Source: Actinomycetospora sp. TBRC 11914 (GTDB taxonomy: Bacteria > Actinomycetota > Actinomycetes > Mycobacteriales > Pseudonocardiaceae). From it: a stretch of 64,000 nucleotides of DNA. The notes under the pieces are model-generated. The model saw only the letters and a program-made list of their open reading frames with translations. It was not told where the DNA came from and made no database searches. Positions within the stretch are counted from its first letter, which is position 1; each line of letters starts with the position of its first letter. The stretch spans positions 124,001 to 188,000 of the forward strand of contig NZ_JABBND010000002.1 of assembly GCF_012933465.1 (NCBI RefSeq), given 5' to 3'. Made by a program: the position numbers and the translations under genes. Positions 41,757-49,188 of the stretch are shown here, in pieces.

Positions 41757-42038
41757 GTGACGTCTCCACAGCCGCAGGACCGCTACCTCTCGGCGACCAC
41801 CCTGCACGAGGCGGCGGCCGTCCTGCGGGGGCTCGCCGGTCTCCTCGAGCGGGTCGACGGGGTCTTCGCCGAGGACGCCGCGGCGGACGCCGCCCACCTG
41901 CGGAACCTCGCCGACACCCTCGCGGAGTGGTGGCCCCACCCCGCGCTCGCGATGGGGAACGGCGCCGGCCCCGGCCTGCAGCCGACGTGGGACGACGTGC
42001 TCGCCGTCTACGTCACCCACGGCCTGCGGACCCCCTGA
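41757..42038 (+). CDS. Small helical hypothetical protein
   Basis: A 93-residue protein: 'YLSATTLHEAAAVLRGLAGLLERVDGVFAEDAAADAAHLRNLADTLAEWWPHP', a helical hairpin, then a short 'WDDVLAVYVTHGL' segment. No family is recognised. GTG follows GAGGAGTCGCTG. A weak box-like GGCCCGAACGGCCC (41673-41686) ends 70 bases upstream, the usual spacing. It is 44 bases before a USP gene, probably one transcript. Confidence 0.65.
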   Translation: MTSPQPQDRYLSATTLHEAAAVLRGLAGLLERVDGVFAEDAAADAAHLRNLADTLAEWWPHPALAMGNGAGPGLQPTWDDVLAVYVTHGLRTP

Positions 42039-42082
42039 TCCTCGCGAGACCCGCCCCGAGCACGACCCCGAGGAGCCGACCC

Positions 42083-42643
42083 ATGACCACCGACACCACC
42101 GGGAACACCGGAGCCCCGACCGCCTCGCTGCCGGCTCCCCGGGTCGTCCACCGGCCCACGCCGGGCGGGGTCGTCGTCGGCATCGACGGCTCCGACGGCA
42201 GCCGCGCCGCCGTCGAGGCCGCGTGCGACGAGGCCGCGCGGCGCGGCCTGCCGCTCGCCGCCGTGGTGGCCTGGACGGCTCCCGAGGTGTGGGTGACGCC
42301 CTACCCGCTGGTCCCTTCCGCGCAGGACATGCAGGCCGCGGCGGTCGGCCTCGCGACGCGGCAGATCGGGGAGGTGCTCGCCGCGCGCGCCGCGCGGGGC
42401 GCCTCGACCCCCACGGTCGAGCTGGTGGCCGCGTCCGGCCCGGCCCCGGTCGTGCTCGAGCGGCTCTCTGCCGACGCCGCCCTGCTCGTCGTCGGGCACC
42501 GCGGCCGTGGCGCCGTCGCCAGCCGCCTCATCGGCTCGGTGGGTCTGAGCACGGTGGTGCACGCCCACTGCAGCGTCCTCGTCGTCCGCGCGCCGCAGGA
42601 GGGCCGGACCGAGGGCGACGAGCACGAGAGCCACGCGACCTGA
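42083..42643 (+). CDS. Universal stress protein, single domain
   Basis: A 186-residue protein. 'GGVVVGIDGSDGSRAAVEAACDEAARRGLPLAAVVAW' opens a UspA fold. 'ALLVVGHRGRGAVASRLIGSVGLSTVVHAHCSVLVVR' has an intact G-2x-G-9x-G-S ATP-binding motif, unlike the other two USP proteins in the window. ATG follows GAGGAGCCGACCC. A hairpin terminator follows at 42657. Confidence 0.93.
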   Translation: MTTDTTGNTGAPTASLPAPRVVHRPTPGGVVVGIDGSDGSRAAVEAACDEAARRGLPLAAVVAWTAPEVWVTPYPLVPSAQDMQAAAVGLATRQIGEVLAARAARGASTPTVELVAASGPAPVVLERLSADAALLVVGHRGRGAVASRLIGSVGLSTVVHAHCSVLVVRAPQEGRTEGDEHESHAT

Positions 42644-42656
42644 TCCCCGAGGCCGA

Positions 42657-42679
42657 GGGACCCGGGCCGGTCGGGTCCC
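42657..42679 (+). terminator. Hairpin terminator after the USP gene
   Basis: GGGACCCG (42657-42664) and CGGGTCCC (42672-42679) pair around a seven-base loop, 14 bases past the USP stop. No T-run follows. Confidence 0.55.
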
Positions 42680-42856
42680 GCCCGGTGGCGTCCTCGACGG
42701 GCGCGGCGAGCGAACCGGCGGGTCGGGATGCGAAGGATCTCGGTCGGGCCGCCGCCGCCGTGCACCGGGTTGGGCCGTTCGGACGGTGCCCGCCCCGCGA
42801 CCCGCGGCCGGACACTCGACGGTCCGTGTCGCCACACCGCAGCGGGGGTGTCCACG

Positions 42857-43504
42857 GTGATCACCGTCTTCCTGGTCGACGGTCACGAGGTGATCCGGCG
42901 TGGACTCCGACGGATCTTCGCCGAGCATGACGACATCCGCGTCGTCGGCGAGGCCGAGGGCGTCGCCGCCGCCCGCGCCCGGCTCCCGACCCTGGCACCG
43001 ACCGTCGTCGTCCTCGAGGCGCGCCTGCCCGACGGGACCGGCGCCGAGCTGTGCGCCGACCTGGTGGCCCGGGTCCCGGGACTGCACTGCGTGGTGTTCA
43101 CCGCGATCACCGACGAGCAGGTCATGTTCGACGCGGTGCTGGCGGGCGCGCGGGGGTTCCTGATCAAGGACGCCCGCGGCGAGGAGATCGTGCAGGCGGT
43201 GCGCGATGCGGCGGTCGGGCGGTCGCTGCTCGACGGCCGGGCCGCGGCGGCGCTGATGGCACGGATGGTCCGCGAGGAGTCCCGGCCGCCCGACCCGCTC
43301 GCCTCGGTGACGCTCCGGGAACGGGACGTGCTGGCCTACGTCGGGCAGGGGCTGACGAACCGCGAGATCGGCGCGCGGATGTTCCTGGCCGAGAAGACGG
43401 TCAAGAACTACGTCTCGGAACTGCTCACCAAGTTCGGCATGAGCAGCCGGATCCAGCTGGCCGTCCTGGCGGTGGAGCAGCACCTGGACACCCCGGCCGC
43501 GTGA
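42857..43504 (+). CDS. DevR-like regulator with Glu at the phospho-acceptor site
   Basis: A 215-residue protein. The receiver starts 'MITVFLVDGHEVIRRGLRRIF' (the second acidic metal-site residue is Gly) and has 'TVVVLEARLPDGTG', with Glu where the 15410 protein has the acceptor Asp (VLDVRLPDG). The DNA-binding half ('[30 protein letters not shown]') is intact. It probably binds DNA without phosphorylation. GTG 42857 is preferred (GGGGTG six bases upstream); GTG 42848 is possible. Box-like GGGCCGTTCGGACG (42772-42785) ends 71 bases upstream. No kinase gene is adjacent. Confidence 0.9.
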   Translation: MITVFLVDGHEVIRRGLRRIFAEHDDIRVVGEAEGVAAARARLPTLAPTVVVLEARLPDGTGAELCADLVARVPGLHCVVFTAITDEQVMFDAVLAGARGFLIKDARGEEIVQAVRDAAVGRSLLDGRAAAALMARMVREESRPPDPLASVTLRERDVLAYVGQGLTNREIGARMFLAEKTVKNYVSELLTKFGMSSRIQLAVLAVEQHLDTPAA

Positions 43505-43551
43505 GCCGCGGGGCCGCCCGTCCGACGAGCGCCCACCGTCCCGAATCCGGG

Positions 43552-43565
43552 GTGACCTCGGGCCC
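43552..43565 (+). promoter_or_regulatory. DosR-like box before the CBS remnant
   Basis: GTGACCTCGGGCCC, 11 of 14 with the commonest form, ends 62 bases before the ATG at 43628. Confidence 0.45.
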
Positions 43566-43627
43566 TGTCGGTCGCGCCCGGCTCGGCGCACCGTGGTGGA
43601 CACGGACCGCGACCGGGGGAGGTGACG

Positions 43628-43687
43628 ATGGTCTTCGAGGACGTCGTCATGACGCGCCCGGCCGTCGACGTCGGGACGCCCGGGTGA
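43628..43687 (+). pseudogene. 19-codon remnant of a CBS-domain gene
   Basis: After GGGGGAGGTGACG the ATG frame reads MVFEDVVMTRPAVDVGTPG and stops. 'DVVMTRPAVDVGTP' is the start of a typical CBS domain (VMTrxVvtVxPdTP). No CBS continuation is found in any frame downstream. With a box and a strong ribosome site still present, it looks like a deletion-truncated regulon gene; a genuine 19-residue peptide is the alternative. Confidence 0.5.
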
Positions 43688-43872
43688 CGTCGCCGCCCCG
43701 GGACCGGGTCGCGGCCACGCCGGGGAACGCAGGACGGGACGACATCACGGTGGGCTCACCGTCGGCGTACGGCCGCTCGTCCGTCCGGGGACCGACGACC
43801 GTTGCCCGGGACGCTTCCCGGTGGGACGCTGTCCCGCTTACCGCTCTCCGTCGACGCCGAGGGGGTGTCGGG
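43688..43872. other. Non-coding stretch before the AraC gene
   Basis: Together with 43505-43627 this gap holds only the box and the CBS remnant. In 43688-43872 no ribosome site with a plausible frame is seen until the AraC gene start. Confidence 0.45.
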
Positions 43873-44901
43873 GTGACACGAGCGGCGTTCCTCGAGCCGG
43901 GGCCCCCGGTGCCCGTGGCGCGGCGGTCGGCGACGACGACGGACTTCGGCCGCGCCCAGGACGTCCTCACCGATCTGTACGGCGACCACCGGTCCCGGCT
44001 GCTCGGCAGTGGCCGGCGCTACGTCCTCGACGTCGCCTCGGTCGACCTCGGCGTCGTCACCGGCCCGACCGGGACGCTCGGGCTGGACCGGCTCTATCAC
44101 GGCTCGGAGGTGGCGAGCACCTACGCCCCGCCCGACGAGCGCCTCGTGATCGGGCAGGTGGTCGCCGGTCGGCTCCAGCTCGACGACGGCGTCGACACGA
44201 CCGGGTTCGGACCCGGCGGGCTGTACCTGCTCTCCCACGAGCGCGAGTACCACACCCGTTCGCTCGACCTCGCCGTCCGCGTCGTGCGGCTCGACGTCTC
44301 GGCACTGGCCCGCGTGGCGGCGGAGACGACGGGGGTCGCCCCCGAGGCGATGCGCTTCCACGGCACCACGCCGGTCTCGGACCGGGTGGCCCGCCACTGG
44401 GCGTCGACCCTGCGCGACATCGCCCACGGCGTGCTGCTCGACGACGAGCTCCTCGGCCACCCGCTGGTCCGGGCCCAGACGATCCAGGCGGTGGCGCTCG
44501 CCGCGCTCGCCGTCTTCCCCAACACCGCCCTGGACGCGGCGACCGATCCGACGCGCGTCCCGGCCGGCCCCGCCGGCCCCACGCCGGTCCGCCGCGCGAT
44601 CGCGTTCGTCGACGCCCACGCCCACGAGCCGGTCACCCTCAGCGACATCGCGAACGCCGCCCACGTCGGGCCGCGGGCGCTGCAGCTCGCCTTCCGCCGC
44701 CACCGCGACCAGACCCCGCTGGAGTACCTGCGCGAGGTCCGCCTGCACCGGGTCCGGAACGACCTGCACGACGGTGACCCGACGCAGGGGGACACCGTCG
44801 CCGCGATCGCCGCCCGCTGGGGCTTCACCCACCGCGGGCGGTTCTCCGTGGCCTACCGGCAGGCCTACGGGGAGAGCCCCGCACGCACACTGGACCGCTG
44901 A
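43873..44901 (+). CDS. AraC-family regulator
   Basis: A 342-residue protein. The N-terminal cupin-like part ('GSEVASTYAPPDERLVIGQVVAGRLQLDDGVDTTGFGPGGLYLLSHEREYHTRS') resembles AraC_binding_2. The C-terminal double helix-turn-helix is 'AIAFVDAHAHEPVTLSDIANAAHVGPRALQLAFRRHRDQTPLEYLREVRLHRVRNDL' and 'VAAIAARWGFTHRGRFSVAYRQAYGESPARTL'. GTG follows GAGGGGGTGTCGG. The helix-turn-helix region resembles that of the 45237 protein. The ligand is unknown. Confidence 0.92.
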   Translation: MTRAAFLEPGPPVPVARRSATTTDFGRAQDVLTDLYGDHRSRLLGSGRRYVLDVASVDLGVVTGPTGTLGLDRLYHGSEVASTYAPPDERLVIGQVVAGRLQLDDGVDTTGFGPGGLYLLSHEREYHTRSLDLAVRVVRLDVSALARVAAETTGVAPEAMRFHGTTPVSDRVARHWASTLRDIAHGVLLDDELLGHPLVRAQTIQAVALAALAVFPNTALDAATDPTRVPAGPAGPTPVRRAIAFVDAHAHEPVTLSDIANAAHVGPRALQLAFRRHRDQTPLEYLREVRLHRVRNDLHDGDPTQGDTVAAIAARWGFTHRGRFSVAYRQAYGESPARTLDR

Positions 44902-44906
44902 GCCCC

Positions 44907-45125
44907 TCAGCGCCGGGAGGCGTCCCGGCGCTCGAGGAGGCGCTGCCGCGCGAGACGCTCGACGAGCTCGGGGAGCGCGCCGGGCGGCGCGCCGGCCAGG
45001 TCCCGACGGCAGGCGGTGACCACGGGTTCGATCGGGGCGGGGGAGCGACCGGCGAACTCGGTGGTGAGCCGCTCGATCGCGGAGACCACGGACTCGTCGG
45101 TGACGGTGGGGGTGGCGGAAGGCAT
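44907..45125 (-). CDS. Small three-helix protein
   Basis: A 72-residue protein: 'TDESVVSAIERLTTEFAGRSPAPIEPVVTACRRDLAGAPPGALPELVERLARQRLLER'. The pattern fits the small three-helix DUF3562-like dimerisation proteins of actinobacteria (tentative). A 13-of-14 DosR-like box (45192-45205) lies 66 bases upstream, a strong sign of regulon membership. It is convergent with the AraC gene, five bases away. Confidence 0.75.
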   Translation of the reverse strand: MPSATPTVTDESVVSAIERLTTEFAGRSPAPIEPVVTACRRDLAGAPPGALPELVERLARQRLLERRDASRR

Positions 45126-45191
45126 GGATCCTCGGGTCCTCGACGGCGTCTGCCGGCGAGCACCGTCGCCCGGCGGACGTGATCGCGACCA

Positions 45192-45205
45192 GGGCCGAAC
45201 GTCCC
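45192..45205 (-). promoter_or_regulatory. DosR-like box before the 45125 gene
   Basis: On the minus strand this reads GGGACGTTCGGCCC, identical to the box at 37454, 66 bases from the ATG. Confidence 0.62.
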
Positions 45206-45236
45206 GACGTGGCTCCCGGCGCCGGTGACGTCCGCG

Positions 45237-46010
45237 TCAGTCGGTCCCCCGCGGGGGCGGGGTGTCCAGGGTGTAGCGGGGGTGGCAGCCGAAGACCCGG
45301 CGGTACAGGCCGGCGAACCGGCCGGGGTGCGCGAACCCCCACCGGGCCGCGACCTCGGCCACCGTCCCTCCCTCCGCCGGGTCGGTGGCGGCCAGGTCGG
45401 CGTGGGCGCGTTCGAGCCGCACGCCGCGCAGGAAGCGGGTGGGGGTGGTGTCGCGCTCCGTCCGGAACACCTCCTGCAGCCGGCGGGCCCCCACGCCGGC
45501 CGCGGCACCGATGTCCTCGACGCCGATGTCCTCCGCGGCGTGGGCCACGACGAACGCGACGGCCCGTTCGACGACCTGCTCGGTCGAGGTCAGGGTGTCG
45601 TCCCCGTCCGCGTCGGGCCGCACGGACTCCTCTGCTCCTGACTCCGGCGCCGACGACGTCGAGGGCGTGCGGTCCGGGGGCCGGGCCCGCAGCTCGCGCG
45701 CCCGGCGCGCCATCGCGGCCGCCCGCGCCCGCACCTGGGTGAGCTCCTCGCGCAGTTCGCGGGCGCCGTGGGCGGCCAGCTGCGCGTAGGCGAGCCGGAT
45801 CGCCCGGTTCTCCTCGGCACCCGCGGCGCTGCCCGCCAGGGCCGTGGTCGCCGCCCCGTCGACGTCGAGCACGTCCAGCGAGCGCTGGGCCTCGCGCAGC
45901 GCATCGCCGAGCTCCTCCAGGGCCGACTCGATGCCGCGCATCGGGTCGCCATGGGCGGTCCCGTCCGGCCGCGCGCCCGGAGCGGACGGCGGCGGATCGC
46001 CGGGCTGCAC
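45237..46010 (-). CDS. AraC-family regulator with novel N-terminal helical domain
   Basis: A 257-residue protein. Residues about 25-110 are predicted helical ('MRGIESALEELGDALREAQRSLDVLDV', 'AYAQLAAHGARELREELTQVRARAAAMARRARELRA'), then a Ser/Asp linker. The AraC double helix-turn-helix follows ('AVAFVVAHAAEDIGVEDIGAAAGVGARRLQEVFRTERDTTPTRFLRGVRLERAHADL', 'VAEVAARWGFAHPGRFAGLYRRVFGCHPRYTL'). The N-terminal domain resembles no AraC effector domain I recognise. GTG at 46010 follows GGGAGGGG. Confidence 0.88.
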   Translation of the reverse strand: MQPGDPPPSAPGARPDGTAHGDPMRGIESALEELGDALREAQRSLDVLDVDGAATTALAGSAAGAEENRAIRLAYAQLAAHGARELREELTQVRARAAAMARRARELRARPPDRTPSTSSAPESGAEESVRPDADGDDTLTSTEQVVERAVAFVVAHAAEDIGVEDIGAAAGVGARRLQEVFRTERDTTPTRFLRGVRLERAHADLAATDPAEGGTVAEVAARWGFAHPGRFAGLYRRVFGCHPRYTLDTPPPRGTD

Positions 46011-46344
46011 GATCGCACCCCTCCCGACCCGTTCGAGGAGCGTCGCCGACCTCGGCCGCGGGGTCGAGCCCGGCCGGCGCCGCGGCTCAGTCTCCGCCTC
46101 GGCCGGGTGGTGGGCAACGTCGGACGGTCGGCGGCGGATGACTGCCTCGTGACCATCGCGTCCGGTGCGCGGATTGGCTACCGTAGCCGTTCGCCGCGCA
46201 GTCGGGGAAAAGCGTGCCGGGGAGCGAGCGCCCGGTGCCGTGCGCGACCGGTCGGCGTCGGGGACATCGCGATCGGAGCGGGACGGTCATGCAGCAGGGC
46301 AGGCGTGCGGCGGGGCAGCCGCGCCGACGAGGGCCGGCACGGCG
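46011..46344. other. 334-base intergenic region
   Basis: No convincing gene. GGCTACCGTAGCC at 46176-46188 is a perfect 13-base palindrome within a slightly AT-richer patch and may be an operator for the plus-strand gene at 46345 or the divergent AraC gene. Confidence 0.45.
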
Positions 46345-46872
46345 ATGATCACGAGTCGTGACCTCGCCGTCGTCCCGCGGGAGGCGGCGCGCCGGCTCCT
46401 CGGCGCGGGTCGGCTCCTGCCGGACGGTCGGGTACGGGCCGACGCCGCCGACCGCTCCGCCGACACGTTGGTGCTCGTGCGGGAGGACCTGTCGCCGCGG
46501 CTCCGGCGGGTCGCCCACGAGCTCGTCGCGAACGGCCACGCGCTCGTCGTCGACGAGCGCGACGCGCCGCCGGTGTCCTGGGCGGTGGGCCACGGCCTGC
46601 GGCTGGGCGGCTACGCCGGGGCGCTGAACAGCAGCACGGTCCGCGCGGTCGTCGCGGCGGCCATCGACGACGGCTGCGCCGTCTTCCGGCTCGACGTCGA
46701 GCGGCTGGGCCTGTTCCTCGCCGGCTGGGTGGCCATCACCGCCGCCACCCACGTCTTCCGGCACGGCGGCGGCGTGCTGCAGGTGCAGGCGGGCCACCAG
46801 ACCCGGGTGATGTCGCACGCCTGGGCCCCGGCCGTGCCCGATCAGCGCAACGTCGCCTTCGTCCCGGCGTGA
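46345..46872 (+). CDS. Conserved-looking hypothetical protein
   Basis: A 175-residue protein: 'MITSRDLAVVPREAARRLLGAGRLLPDGRV', 'VREDLSPRLRRVAHELVANGHALVVDE', 'VRAVVAAAIDDGCAVFRLDVERLGLFLAGWVAITAATHVFRHGGG'. Its mixed strand/helix pattern resembles no family I can name; the hydrophobic stretch near the end is too short to be sure of membrane insertion. ATG 46345 follows GAGGGCCGGCACGG; longer starts run into unrelated sequence. Confidence 0.6.
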   Translation: MITSRDLAVVPREAARRLLGAGRLLPDGRVRADAADRSADTLVLVREDLSPRLRRVAHELVANGHALVVDERDAPPVSWAVGHGLRLGGYAGALNSSTVRAVVAAAIDDGCAVFRLDVERLGLFLAGWVAITAATHVFRHGGGVLQVQAGHQTRVMSHAWAPAVPDQRNVAFVPA

Positions 46873-46912
46873 GGTCGGCGTATCACCCGTCCGGGTGGCT
46901 CGTTATCGATCC

Positions 46913-47119
46913 GTGACCAACGAGGCCCGGCCGCGACACCCCGCACCGCAGCGACGGCCCGGGCCGGGCGTGCCGCGCATCGTCCTGACCGCGCTCGGTG
47001 TCTTCCTGCTCGCCCTGCTCCTGGTGACCGGCGCCGAGCTGGTGATCGGCCACCCGATGTCGGGCGGGCCCGTCGGGGAGACCACGATGACCGCCCTGTT
47101 CCTCGACCCCTCCAGCTGA
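46913..47119 (+). CDS. Small single-pass membrane protein
   Basis: A 68-residue protein: a basic Pro-rich leader, then 'PRIVLTALGVFLLALLLVTGAELVIG' as a membrane helix and a short outer tail. GTG 46913 is used; GTG 46895 gives six more residues. Neither has a ribosome site, so the transcript may be leaderless. The function is unknown. Confidence 0.55.
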   Translation: MTNEARPRHPAPQRRPGPGVPRIVLTALGVFLLALLLVTGAELVIGHPMSGGPVGETTMTALFLDPSS

Positions 47120-47138
47120 GACCTCTCCCGCCGACAAT

Positions 47139-47978
47139 CTAGGGACGGCGCCCCAGCTCGACGACCGCGGTGACGTCGGCGTCGGCCCAACCCTCGTCCG
47201 CGACGCGGCGGTAGGCGTCGCGCGCCCCCGCCGTGACCGGGAACGGGGCGCCGTCGGCGGCGAGCCCGAGCGCGTGCGTGAGGTCCTTCGCGCCGAGCGG
47301 GGTGGCGAACCAGCCGGCGTGCTCCGGGTCGACCAGGCCGTCGACCCGGTTGAGCAGTCCCGGCGGGAGCATGGGTGACCCGTGCAGCAGGTCGGTGAGC
47401 GCGTCGTCCCCGACGCCCGCCGCCCGTCCGAGGCGAACGGTCTCCGCCACCACGGCGAGCCCGGCGAGGAGCATCTGGTTGCTCAGCAGCTTGAGTACCG
47501 CCGCCCGCTCGGGGGCCGTGCCCGCGACCGTCGTCGTCGCGAACGCCGCCCACAGCGGGGTCAGCGCCTCGCGGGCGTCGTCGGGCCCTCCGACCATCCA
47601 CCGCGCCTGCCCGGTCCGCACCGCCTGCGGCGCCCCGAGGATCGGCGCGGCCACGAAGCGGTCGCCGTAGGCCTCGGCGAGCTCGGCCTCGGTCGCCGGC
47701 GCCACGGTGGCGGTGTTGACGACGAGGCGGTCGGTCCAGGCCGCGCGCGGCCGACCGTCGGGTCGCGCGACCGCCGTGACGCTCGCGTCGTCGGCGAGGC
47801 TGAGGACGACGACGTCCGCCCCCACCGCGTCCGGGTCCCCGAGCACCCGCGCACGCGGCGCGAACGGCGCCGAGCGCTCCGTCGAGCGGTTCCAGACCTC
47901 GAGCTCGTGGCCCTCGTCGAGCAGCCGCTCGGCCAGGGCGCTGCCCATGCCGCCGAGCCCGATCACTGCGATGCGCAT
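47139..47978 (-). CDS. 3-hydroxyisobutyrate-dehydrogenase-like oxidoreductase
   Basis: A 279-residue protein. 'MRIAVIGLGGMGSALAERLLDEGHELEVWNRSTERSAPF' is the N-terminal NAD(P) site of the beta-hydroxyacid dehydrogenase family. 'ADVVVLSLADDASVTAV', 'DRFVAAPILGAPQAVRTGQARWMVGG' and 'ERAAVLKLLSNQMLLAGLAVVAE' (catalytic Lys in K.L.N) follow. The substrate is unknown; imine reductases share this fold. Confidence 0.92.
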   Translation of the reverse strand: MRIAVIGLGGMGSALAERLLDEGHELEVWNRSTERSAPFAPRARVLGDPDAVGADVVVLSLADDASVTAVARPDGRPRAAWTDRLVVNTATVAPATEAELAEAYGDRFVAAPILGAPQAVRTGQARWMVGGPDDAREALTPLWAAFATTTVAGTAPERAAVLKLLSNQMLLAGLAVVAETVRLGRAAGVGDDALTDLLHGSPMLPPGLLNRVDGLVDPEHAGWFATPLGAKDLTHALGLAADGAPFPVTAGARDAYRRVADEGWADADVTAVVELGRRP

Positions 47979-48005
47979 GCCTCCATCGTCCCCGCCGGAC
48001 GGTGT

Positions 48006-49172
48006 TCACGACGGTGCCGTGCGGTCCTTCCACGGCGTGCCGCGCCCGAGGTGGTGGCGCCGCGCGGAGTCGACGGTCATGGCGGCGTAGAGCGCGGCGA
48101 CCGCGGGCAGCGCGACGCCGCGCCAGCGGGAGAGCCCGTAGAGCCGCAGGACGGGGCCCTGCGTCACCGCCATGGCCGTCCACGCGCCGAGCCCGAGCAG
48201 CGCCGGCCGGGGCCGACGCCCGGCCAGCCCGGCGACCGCGGCGGCCGGCGGGACGAGGTAGACCAGACCGAGCCCGACGACGGTGCCCGCGAGCAGCGCC
48301 GGCGAGCGGCGCAGCTGCACGTAGGCGCTGCGGGCGACCATGTCCCAGAGGGAGCGGAGGTCGGGGTAGGCCCGGACGCTGCGCACCTCGGGGTCGGGAC
48401 CGGCCACCCCGAGCCAGGTCCGTGCCCCGGCCCGCTTGACCAGCCGGCCGAGGGCGACGTCGTCGATCAAGGCTCCCCGGACGGCCGCCGGGCCGCCGGC
48501 GCGCTCGAGGGCGTCGCGGGCCACCAGCACGCACCCGCCCGCGGCCGCGGCGGTCCGCGACGACGGCCGCGCCACGCGCGGGAACGGGTAGAGCTGGGCG
48601 AAGAAGTAGACGAACGCCGGCACGAGCGCCCGCTCCCAGGCCGTCTCGGTGCGCAGCCGGGCCATCACCGACACCAGCTCGCGCCGGTCGGCCAGGGCGT
48701 GGGCCACCAGACGGCGCAGCGAGCCCGGGTGGTGGGCGATGTCGGCGTCGGTGAACAGCACCCACCCGCCGTCGTCGTGCCCCGGCGCCCGGAGGCCGTG
48801 GTGCAGGGCGTGGACCTTGCCGGCCCAGCCGGGCGGGGGCGGCGGCGCGGCGAGCAGGTGCAGCGGGACCCGGGCGGCGCACCCGTCCGCGACCGCCCGC
48901 GCCGTCGTCGTGGTGCCGTCGGTGCTGCCGTCGTCGACGAGCCACACCCCGAGCCGGCCGGGGTAGTCCTGGGCGAGCAGCGTCGGCAGCGTGCGGGGGA
49001 GCACCGCCGCCTCGTCGCGGGCGGGCACGACCACGGCCACCGGCGGCCACGCGCTCGGTTCCCGGGGGTGGGCGGGGAGCCGGCTGCCGAAGCGCCAGAA
49101 GCCCCCGTGCCCCGCCACCAGGTACGCCCACACGGCCGCCGCCCCCGCGGCCGCGACGTCGATTGCCCTCAC
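48006..49172 (-). CDS. HpnB-like family 2 glycosyltransferase
   Basis: A 388-residue protein: an N-terminal membrane helix, then a GT-A domain ('PPVAVVVPARDEAAVLPRTLPTLLAQDYPGRLGVWLVDDGSTDGT', 'GWAGKVHALHHGL', 'WVLFTDADIAHHPGSL') and two or three C-terminal membrane helices. The order and 'GWxGKVxALxxG' fit the hopene-associated HpnB group, but no hopanoid genes are nearby. It acts at the membrane on an unidentified acceptor, next to a polysaccharide deacetylase gene 16 bases upstream on the same strand. Confidence 0.88.
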   Translation of the reverse strand: MRAIDVAAAGAAAVWAYLVAGHGGFWRFGSRLPAHPREPSAWPPVAVVVPARDEAAVLPRTLPTLLAQDYPGRLGVWLVDDGSTDGTTTTARAVADGCAARVPLHLLAAPPPPPGWAGKVHALHHGLRAPGHDDGGWVLFTDADIAHHPGSLRRLVAHALADRRELVSVMARLRTETAWERALVPAFVYFFAQLYPFPRVARPSSRTAAAAGGCVLVARDALERAGGPAAVRGALIDDVALGRLVKRAGARTWLGVAGPDPEVRSVRAYPDLRSLWDMVARSAYVQLRRSPALLAGTVVGLGLVYLVPPAAAVAGLAGRRPRPALLGLGAWTAMAVTQGPVLRLYGLSRWRGVALPAVAALYAAMTVDSARRHHLGRGTPWKDRTAPS

Positions 49173-49188
49173 CGGGGCAGTCCAGCAC

